This document shows, piece after piece, positions 6,050 through 10,330 of a DNA stretch of 10,330 bases. The notes under the pieces were generated by a model. The model had not been told where the DNA came from, made no database searches, and saw only the letters and a list, made by a program, of their open reading frames with translations. The stretch comes from Flavobacteriales bacterium (lineage in GTDB: Bacteria > Bacteroidota > Bacteroidia > Flavobacteriales_E > Vicingaceae), in assembly GCA_002402165.1 (NCBI GenBank), contig NVVI01000005.1, positions 95,205-105,534 on the forward strand, written 5' to 3'. Position numbers and translations under genes: made by a program. Position 1 is the first letter of the stretch, and each line of letters opens with the position of its first letter.

Positions 6050-6427
6050 ATGGGGTTTAGCTACAATAGTAACCATAAATTGATAACTGCCTTTTTGATT
6101 GTAGGATGGGCTATTTTTCATTTTGTTATGAGAGATGATGATAAGCTCGAGTACGATAATGGTCAAAAAAAACGAGTTGGAACAACTAAAGGAAATAAGA
6201 ATAACGGGACTTGGACATGGTATTACGACAATGGTAGAAAAAATATTCAAGGAAAATTTGTTGATGGAAAAAGGCAGGGGATATGGACAACATGGGATGA
6301 AAATGGAAATGTTGTTACAGAATGTGTATATCAAAATGACAAACTAAATGGTCCTTATTACCTATACAATAATCAAAAGGGAGTAGTTTATAAAAAAGTA
6401 TTTAAAAACGATAAGCCGATTAATTAA
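6050..6427 (+). CDS. Small membrane-anchored MORN-repeat protein
   Basis: A 125-residue protein if translation begins at the ATG at 6050; a TTG at 6029 would add seven residues. A hydrophobic segment, LITAFLIVGWAIFHFV (about 11-26), is followed by a charged region, so an inner-membrane anchor is likely. The rest is made of MORN_2-type repeats: KNNGTWTWYYDNGRKNIQGKF, then GKRQGIWTTWDENGN, then DKLNGPYYLYNNQKG, each with the G-x-W/Y-x-x-(Y/W) core. Such repeats occur in many Bacteroidota envelope proteins and mostly act as protein-interaction modules or have no known role. Without the first 26 residues (ATG at 6128) the protein would be soluble. It sits behind its own Fnr-type operator and is 17 bp ahead of the RIC-like fragment. 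The repeat family is clear; the function is unknown. Confidence 0.7.
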   Translation: MGFSYNSNHKLITAFLIVGWAIFHFVMRDDDKLEYDNGQKKRVGTTKGNKNNGTWTWYYDNGRKNIQGKFVDGKRQGIWTTWDENGNVVTECVYQNDKLNGPYYLYNNQKGVVYKKVFKNDKPIN

Positions 6428-6444
6428 CTCTAAAATTAATTTTA

Positions 6445-6633
6445 ATGGGAATAGAAGAAAAAGCAAAATCTTGGGATTTAGAATTATTGGTTTCATTTAT
6501 TGTAGGTTGGCACCATCAATATGCAATAGACAATATCCCAAAAATTATCGGTTTAATAGAACGGGTTAATGATTCCACTCCAAACCAACATAAAAAAATT
6601 AAGCTATTTCGTTCTTATTCAAAGAATTATTGA
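6445..6633 (+). pseudogene. Truncated RIC/hemerythrin-like fragment
   Basis: A 62-codon frame whose residues 9-45 align with the first helix of the di-iron domain of the ric gene at 3397: SWDLELLVSFIVGWHHQYA here against SWDLDFLADYIINTHHKYV there, including the HH ligand pair. The homology fades after about residue 50, and the frame stops 8 bp before the end of the convergent gene. The ScdA_N cysteine domain and the HxxxE, EH and HxxxE ligand helices are missing, so it cannot form a complete di-iron site. A shift to the neighbouring frame near 6590 would extend it with IQRIIDAVVIWE, but this does not restore recognisable motifs. It is probably the remnant of a duplicated ric. A short expressed protein cannot be excluded, since it directly follows the MORN gene. 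Confidence 0.55.
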
Positions 6634-6641
6634 TGCAGTAG

Positions 6642-7106
6642 TTATTTGGGAAGTTGGAACTTAGTTTCCCACTTTTCATTAGAGTCAATCTTTTCAAGTA
6701 CCACTACCATAAAAGGTGTATCCTCTTCTACAAGTTTAGATCGATCTACGACAGTACTTTCCCCCGTTTTATTTTCAACATCTTCAAAAATAACATCTCC
6801 TAATCTTGGTAAAAATGGGTATTCTATGGTTAATTTTTCATCTTCAGTAATTACTAATCGAGTAGCTGTTTCAAAAATAAATTCTTCAAATTTTTCAGCA
6901 ATGATTTCTTCTGTTACCTCGTCTTTAGCTTTAGAATGAAGGTTAGAAGCCCAATCAAAAAACCTAGCGATTGATTTTTCTTGCAAATCGTGCCTGATAT
7001 ACTCAGGAAAAGGAGTTCTAATATGGTCATTATCATTGAACCAAAATTTAAACGTTTCTTCAATTAATTCACTACTCTCTATTGATACAGGGTTCAATTC
7101 TATCAT
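6642..7106 (-). CDS. Conserved-looking protein of unknown function, 154 residues
   Basis: I do not recognise this protein. It is acidic, has no signal peptide or membrane segment, and appears alpha-helical in the first 95 residues (ELIEETFKFWFNDND; then HDLQEKSIARFFDWASNL; then EEIIAEKFEEFIFETATRLV). A beta-rich second half contains EYPFLPRLGDVIFEDVENKT and TPFMVVVLEKIDSNEKWETKF. No cysteines are present, so it is not a redox carrier by cysteine ligation. The ATG at 7106 lies about 11 nt after the predicted start site of a perfect minus-strand TAnnTTTG (TAATTTTG, 7124-7131). It is divergent from narK1 and shares the operator at 7176-7189, which suggests a job in anaerobic nitrate/nitrite metabolism or its regulation. 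It converges on the RIC-like fragment with an 8-bp gap. Confidence 0.72.
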   Translation of the reverse strand: MIELNPVSIESSELIEETFKFWFNDNDHIRTPFPEYIRHDLQEKSIARFFDWASNLHSKAKDEVTEEIIAEKFEEFIFETATRLVITEDEKLTIEYPFLPRLGDVIFEDVENKTGESTVVDRSKLVEEDTPFMVVVLEKIDSNEKWETKFQLPK

Positions 7107-7123
7107 CTTACATTATTTTTAAT

Positions 7124-7131
7124 CAAAATTA
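7124..7131 (-). promoter_or_regulatory. -7 promoter element of the 6642-7106 gene
   Basis: The minus strand reads TAATTTTG, an exact TAnnTTTG match. Its last base lies 58.5 bp from the centre of the shared operator at 7176-7189, nearly the same offset as at the ric promoter. Confidence 0.6.
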
Positions 7132-7175
7132 TTAATACTAGTAGTAAAATTAAGAAATCTGCGTCATAATTATTA

Positions 7176-7189
7176 ATGATGTGTATCAT
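7176..7189. promoter_or_regulatory. Crp/Fnr-type operator shared by narK1 and the divergent gene
   Basis: ATGATGTGTATCAT is an ATGA-N6-TCAT dyad centred at 7182.5. With one more base each side it reads AATGAT-N4-ATCATT, a perfect 6-bp-arm palindrome close to the FNR form TTGAT-N4-ATCAA. It sits in the class II position for narK1 (35.5 bp from the -7 element) and upstream for the divergent gene (58.5 bp). Confidence 0.75.
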
Positions 7190-7210
7190 TTTTCTACGGT
7201 GGTTATGACC

Positions 7211-7218
7211 TACTTTAG
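7211..7218 (+). promoter_or_regulatory. Candidate -7 element of narK1
   Basis: TACTTTAG has one mismatch to TAnnTTTG. It would start transcription near 7225, giving a leader of about 29 nt before the ATG at 7254. Confidence 0.45.
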
Positions 7219-7253
7219 CAGAAACAACCGTCAGGCTTTATTCAAATACCAAT

Positions 7254-8735
7254 ATGGAACAAAATATATCAAAAGGAGCCAAGAAAATTCTATTTTTAAA
7301 CACTTTTACATTTACAATTTGTTTTGCAGCGTGGATGTTAAATGGTGTCTTGGTTACTTTTTTAACATCTAATCAAATTTATGATTGGAGCCTTTCAGAA
7401 ATGGGTTGGCTAATTGGTATTCCTGTATTAACAGGTGCGATTTTTAGACTACCTGCAGGTATTCTTACCGATAAATATGGAGGTAAACCTGTAATGACAG
7501 GATTACTATTAATTTGTGCAATTCCCATGTTTCTACTTTCTTTTGTTGATAGTTATATGGCTTTTGCTATATGCAGTTTCGGATTCGGGTTATCGGGAGC
7601 GAGTTTCGCTGTTGGTATTGGCTATACTTCTGTTTGGTTTCCTAAAGAAAAACAAGGACTTGCTTTGGGAATTTTTGGAGCAGGTAATGCAGGAGCTGCA
7701 ATTACCACTTTACTCGCACCTAGCTTATTAATATACCTTACAAATGATTTAGAAAATTTAGATGCTTGGAGAAAACTTCCTATTATTTATGGAGCTGTTT
7801 TAGTGGTTGTAGCAATACTGTTTTTTCTATTGGCTACCAATAAAAAACCTGCATCAAACAATAAGACTCTAATTAAGCAATTAGCTCCTTTAAAAGACCT
7901 TAGAATTTGGCGATTTGGATTGTACTACTTTCTTATGTTTGGCTGTTTTGTTGCTTTTTCGCAATGGCTAGTTCCATATTTTGTAAATGTTTATTTTTTA
8001 CCTTTAGTAACTGCGGGTATTTTAGCTGCCTTGTTTAGTTTTCCTTCAGGTGTAATTAGAGCACTAGGTGGTTGGCTAAGTGATAAATTTGGAGGTAGAA
8101 CAATTATGTATTGGATTCTATTTTGTTCTGTATTCATAAGCTTTTTGTTAATCGTTCCTAAAATGGAAATAACCTCTCCTGGAAAAGGAATAATGGCAAA
8201 AAAAGATGGAGTAGTAACATCTGTTACAGCCACAGAAATTGTTGTTAATGATTTTCATTATAAAATAACAGAACGTGTTGGTTTCGTTGATAATATTGAT
8301 GAAGAAACCTATTTATTACCTACAAAAGAAGTTTGGCAAGAAGTTATTGTTAAGGTGGGTGATGAAGTGAAGAAAAAAGAATTATTAGCAAAAGGAATTA
8401 CCAAAATTTATTTTCAAGCAAATGTGTGGATCTTTGCTATACTAGCCATTTTAATAGGTAGTATTTGGGGAATTGGGAAAGCCGCAGTTTACAAACACAT
8501 TCCTGAATATTATCCTGAAGAGGTTGGTGTAGTTGGAGGTATAGTAGGTGTACTTGGTGGTCTTGGTGGCTTTGTTTGCCCTATTATTTTTGGATATTTA
8601 TTAGATAGCACAGGATTATGGACAAGCTGCTGGATTTTTATGTTCTTCTTATCTGCCATTTGTTTGATCTGGATGCATCAAGTAATTCAAAAAATGATGC
8701 ATAGTAAACATCCTGAATTGATGAAAAACATATAA
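7254..8735 (+). CDS. narK: NarK-type nitrate/nitrite transporter (MFS, NNP family) with an inserted periplasmic domain
   Basis: A 493-residue inner-membrane transporter with 12 predicted helices. Nitrate/nitrite-porter hallmarks are visible: the substrate arginine in TM2 (R65 in FRLPAG), the nitrate signature GIFGAGNAGAAITT (139-152) in TM5, the second arginine R269 (GVIRALGGWLSDKFGG) in TM8, and the second glycine-rich signature GGIVGVLGGLGGF (428-440) in TM11. MFS loop motifs DKYGGKPV (73-80) and SDKFGGRT (276-283) follow TM2 and TM8. Most unusual, residues 303-388 between TM9 (to about 301) and TM10 (from about 390) form a hydrophilic beta-rich insertion that should face the periplasm. Family members of about 400-460 residues lack it. 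The gene follows an Fnr-type operator and a TAnnTTTG-like element. Uptake or nitrate/nitrite exchange for respiration is the likely role; direction cannot be read from the sequence. Confidence 0.88.
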   Translation: MEQNISKGAKKILFLNTFTFTICFAAWMLNGVLVTFLTSNQIYDWSLSEMGWLIGIPVLTGAIFRLPAGILTDKYGGKPVMTGLLLICAIPMFLLSFVDSYMAFAICSFGFGLSGASFAVGIGYTSVWFPKEKQGLALGIFGAGNAGAAITTLLAPSLLIYLTNDLENLDAWRKLPIIYGAVLVVVAILFFLLATNKKPASNNKTLIKQLAPLKDLRIWRFGLYYFLMFGCFVAFSQWLVPYFVNVYFLPLVTAGILAALFSFPSGVIRALGGWLSDKFGGRTIMYWILFCSVFISFLLIVPKMEITSPGKGIMAKKDGVVTSVTATEIVVNDFHYKITERVGFVDNIDEETYLLPTKEVWQEVIVKVGDEVKKKELLAKGITKIYFQANVWIFAILAILIGSIWGIGKAAVYKHIPEYYPEEVGVVGGIVGVLGGLGGFVCPIIFGYLLDSTGLWTSCWIFMFFLSAICLIWMHQVIQKMMHSKHPELMKNI

Positions 8736-8749
8736 TAACTTAAAAGTTA
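8736..8749. promoter_or_regulatory. Short palindrome in the FNR-2 promoter region
   Basis: TAACTT-AA-AAGTTA starts directly after the narK1 stop codon and lies just upstream of the -7 element at 8753-8760. It does not contain TGA-N6-TCA, so it is not the operator seen elsewhere in the window. It may be a site for another factor or a chance palindrome. Confidence 0.3.
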
Positions 8750-8752
8750 CTT

Positions 8753-8760
8753 TATCTTTG
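8753..8760 (+). promoter_or_regulatory. -7 promoter element of the FNR-2 gene
   Basis: TATCTTTG matches TAnnTTTG exactly and is identical to the ric element. Transcription would start near 8767, with about 19 nt of leader. A lone half-site TTGAT (8718-8722) lies where a class II operator would begin, but its partner half is not conserved. Confidence 0.6.
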
Positions 8761-8785
8761 TATAAATTTTATTTAGCCAAGTACA

Positions 8786-9502
8786 ATGATAAAATCTAGT
8801 GTTGAAGAAAATAGCTGTAGTAAGTGTTCAACAACAGATTGCTTTATCAAACAGTTTTGCTCATCTGAATATATTACTTTAATAAGTGATTTGAAAGAGA
8901 CTTCTATTTATAGGGAGAACCAATACATTGCTCATGAAGGAAATGCTGTTTTAGGCTTATTTTTCATTCAAAAAGGAAAAGCAAAAGTTATTTCATCTGG
9001 ATTAGGTGGAAAAACACAAGTGGTGAGGTTAACTAAGCAAGGTGACCTTATTGGTCATAGAGGCTACGGAGATGAAAAATACCCTATTGGAGCAATTGCA
9101 TTAGAAGAATCTACTATTTGTTTTATTGATAATGACACCATATATAAAGCATTCATAGACAATCCATTATTAACCTATGAGTTAATGATGTACTATTCAA
9201 AAGAGCTCAGAAAATCTGAATCGAAAGTAAAAAGTCAAGCTCAAATGAATGTTAGAGAAAAAGTAGCTGACGCCTTATCTTATTGTAATTCTCTCTTTAA
9301 TGAAACTAAAAGATACCCTTTTTTAGTTAAATTAAATAGGTTAGATTTAGCTGATTTAGCTGGAATAAATACAGAACAATTATCTAGAGTTTTATCTGAA
9401 TTAAAAAAAGATGAAATAATTTCTGTCTCTAAAAATGAAATTTTAATTACAAATAAAGATTTGTTAGATAAAATTATATCTCCCTTCGGAATTATGGAAT
9501 AA
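8786..9502 (+). CDS. Crp/Fnr-family transcriptional regulator 2 (FNR-like, with N-terminal cysteine cluster)
   Basis: A 238-residue Crp/Fnr regulator, about as long as E. coli FNR. The N-terminus carries four cysteines, C11-X2-C14-X4-C19-X5-C25, and a further C112 lies near the position of FNR's fourth ligand (C122). An oxygen- or NO-sensitive iron-sulfur cluster is therefore likely. The beta-roll domain spans about 30-120 (HEGNAVLGLFFIQKGKAKV is typical), a dimer helix about 125-160, and the winged helix-turn-helix ends in LADLAGINTEQLSRVLSEL (188-206). Recognition residues E197, S200 and R201 reproduce FNR's E209, S212 and R213 pattern, so this is the better candidate to bind FNR-like TGA-N6-TCA operators in this window. 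It sits between the two narK genes, 50 bp after narK1, with its own TAnnTTTG promoter. It is clearly a different subtype from regulator 1. Confidence 0.88.
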   Translation: MIKSSVEENSCSKCSTTDCFIKQFCSSEYITLISDLKETSIYRENQYIAHEGNAVLGLFFIQKGKAKVISSGLGGKTQVVRLTKQGDLIGHRGYGDEKYPIGAIALEESTICFIDNDTIYKAFIDNPLLTYELMMYYSKELRKSESKVKSQAQMNVREKVADALSYCNSLFNETKRYPFLVKLNRLDLADLAGINTEQLSRVLSELKKDEIISVSKNEILITNKDLLDKIISPFGIME

Positions 9503-9542
9503 CATTAAATTTTAAGCTTAGCTACTCTCCCTCTACTGCTCT

Positions 9543-9550
9543 TATATTTG
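9543..9550 (+). promoter_or_regulatory. Possible upstream -7 element for narK2
   Basis: TATATTTG matches TAnnTTTG exactly, 136 bp before the narK2 ATG. If used, transcription would start near 9557, so the operator at 9562-9575 would lie just downstream of the start, a repressing position. In AT-rich DNA the match may be chance. Confidence 0.3.
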
Positions 9551-9561
9551 CACACACTTTT

Positions 9562-9575
9562 ATGATTCGTCTCAT
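9562..9575. promoter_or_regulatory. Crp/Fnr-type operator, distal site upstream of narK2
   Basis: ATGATTCGTCTCAT is an ATGA-N6-TCAT dyad centred at 9568.5. The flanks extend it to TTTATGA-N6-TCATAAA, perfect 7-bp arms. It lies 44 bp upstream of the second dyad, the same 44-bp separation as the two sites between FNR-1 and the MORN gene. Confidence 0.7.
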
Positions 9576-9605
9576 AAAATCTCTTGTCAAATAACAATTT
9601 TATCG

Positions 9606-9619
9606 CTGACACTTGTCAG
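9606..9619. promoter_or_regulatory. Variant Crp/Fnr-type operator, proximal site upstream of narK2
   Basis: CTGACA-CT-TGTCAG is a perfect 6-bp-arm palindrome that keeps the TGA-N6-TCA skeleton but has C/G outer bases and CA/TG inner bases, unlike the other sites. Its centre (9612.5) is 36.5 bp from the last base of the -7-like element at 9642-9649, the class II spacing. It may belong to a different Crp/Fnr paralogue from the ATGA sites. Confidence 0.6.
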
Positions 9620-9641
9620 AAAGCCAGCCTCCTGTTTCCTA

Positions 9642-9649
9642 TACTATTG
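9642..9649 (+). promoter_or_regulatory. Candidate -7 element of narK2
   Basis: TACTATTG has one mismatch to TAnnTTTG. Transcription would begin near 9656, about 30 nt before the ATG at 9686. Confidence 0.45.
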
Positions 9650-9685
9650 TAGTGTAAACTTATTAAAAAACAAAACTATAATAAT

Positions 9686-10330
9686 ATGGAAGCAACAGCA
9701 GATGATGGAAAATTCAGATTATTTGACTTTTCTAAGCAGGAGATAAGGATACTACACTTAACGTGGGTAGCTTTTTTTCTAACCTTTTTTGTATGGTTTA
9801 ACTTTGCACCTTTAGCAAGTACAATTTTGGAGAGTTTAGAATTTTTAACTCCTAAGCACATTAAAACCTTATTAATTTGTAATGTGGCATTAACCATACC
9901 AGGAAGGGTTGTTATTGGTGCAATGGTGGATAAATTTGGTCCACGAAAAGTATTCGGAATCTTAATGGTTGTAATGGCCGTACCAGGTCTATTTTTTGCT
10001 TTTGGTACTACGTTCACACAATTAGTTGTTTCTAGGTTATTATTAAGTGTTATTGGTGCTGGGTTTGTAATTGGTATTAGAATGACTGGACAATGGTTCC
10101 CTCCAAAACATATTGGTAGAGCAGAAGGATTTTATGCTGGTTGGGGTAACTTTGGTTCTGCAGCTGCAGCTGGGTTAATTCCTGTATTAGCATTTACATT
10201 TTTTGGAGGAGACGATGGGTGGAGGTGGTCTTTAGCCACCAGTTCTATACTTTGTGCGATATTCGGTGTTGTTTACTTTATCTTTGCAAGAGATTTACCT
10301 AAAGAAGGGGCTACTAAAGATTATCACTTC
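9686..10330 (+). CDS. Second NarK-type nitrate/nitrite transporter (N-terminal 215 residues; runs off the right edge)
   Basis: The frame opens at an ATG at 9686, after an A-rich leader, and stays open to the edge (215 codons). It encodes the N-terminal half of an MFS transporter of the nitrate/nitrite porter family. Visible features: TM1 with LTWVAFFLTFFVWFNFAPLA (24-43), typical of NNP porters; TM2 ending in TIPGRVVIGAMVDKFGPRKV, with the conserved substrate-site arginine R74 and the MFS loop; and TM5 with AEGFYAGWGNFGSAAAAGL, the nitrate signature in the GWGNFG form, where narK1 has GAGNAG. A cytoplasmic TM6-TM7 loop begins near residue 200. The two narK genes therefore belong to different subtypes, as in organisms that pair a nitrate importer with a nitrate/nitrite exchanger. 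The gene has the richest upstream region in the window: two operators and two possible -7 elements. Confidence 0.85.
   Translation, partial: MEATADDGKFRLFDFSKQEIRILHLTWVAFFLTFFVWFNFAPLASTILESLEFLTPKHIKTLLICNVALTIPGRVVIGAMVDKFGPRKVFGILMVVMAVPGLFFAFGTTFTQLVVSRLLLSVIGAGFVIGIRMTGQWFPPKHIGRAEGFYAGWGNFGSAAAAGLIPVLAFTFFGGDDGWRWSLATSSILCAIFGVVYFIFARDLPKEGATKDYHF

Noticed and set aside
6044..6334. Minus-strand open frame of 96 codons opposite the MORN gene
   Set aside because: Its protein has no recognisable motif and is rich in residues expected from reading A-rich codons backwards. The plus strand carries clear MORN repeats.
8160..8417. The NarK insertion as a sign of two fused or mis-assembled genes
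   Set aside because: The reading frame is continuous, TM9 and TM10 flank it cleanly, both nitrate signatures are present, and base composition does not change.
9676..10017. Minus-strand open frame of 113 codons opposite narK2
   Set aside because: It lies fully opposite well-defined transporter helices and crosses the narK2 start region. It is a shadow frame.

Overview
The window looks like a chromosomal segment from a Bacteroidota, probably flavobacteria-like, organism. The DNA is roughly two-thirds A+T, Shine-Dalgarno sequences are essentially absent, and several genes are preceded by the phylum's promoter element TAnnTTTG. The content is an anaerobic, nitrate/NO-related gene island. No taxonomic marker is present, so the phylum is an inference.

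Layout. (1) Positions 1-3065, minus strand: three genes in the order bcrC-bcrB-bcrA, for the two iron-sulfur subunits and the start of one ATPase subunit of an ATP-dependent (class I) benzoyl-CoA reductase. bcrA runs off the left edge. The two spacers carry a related degenerate AAAGTT/AACTTT repeat. (2) 3066-3396: a divergent control region. (3) 3397-4565, plus strand: a di-iron iron-sulfur repair protein (RIC/YtfE/ScdA) overlapping an Rrf2-family, NsrR-like regulator. (4) 4606-5092, minus: a decayed moaB (molybdenum cofactor) pseudogene. (5) 5161-5898, minus: an FNR-like regulator, divergent from (6) 6050-6427, plus: a small membrane-anchored MORN-repeat protein, followed by a truncated RIC-like fragment (6445-6633). 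(7) 6642-7106, minus: an unrecognised 154-residue protein, divergent from (8) 7254-8735: a NarK-type nitrate/nitrite transporter with an extra soluble domain between TM9 and TM10. (9) 8786-9502: a second FNR-like regulator. (10) 9686-10330: the start of a second, different NarK-type transporter, cut by the right edge.

How it fits together. The main signal is in the intergenic DNA. An operator of the Crp/Fnr type, ATGA-N6-TCAT, occurs six times upstream of genes, and a seventh, variant dyad has the form CTGA-N6-TCAG. For five promoters (bcrC, FNR-1, MORN, narK1, narK2) the dyad centre lies 35.5-36.5 bp from the last base of a TAnnTTTG-like -7 element, the geometry of a class II (about -41.5) FNR-activated promoter. 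Two others (ric and the 6642-7106 gene) show 58.5-59.5 bp, about two helical turns further away. This suggests one oxygen- or NO-responsive regulon joining aromatic-ring reduction, NO-damage repair, nitrate/nitrite transport, two small proteins of unknown role, and the regulator itself. The plausible physiology is use of aromatic compounds via benzoyl-CoA with nitrate or nitrite as electron acceptor, which would be unusual for this phylum. No nitrate reductase or downstream benzoyl-CoA pathway gene lies in the window.
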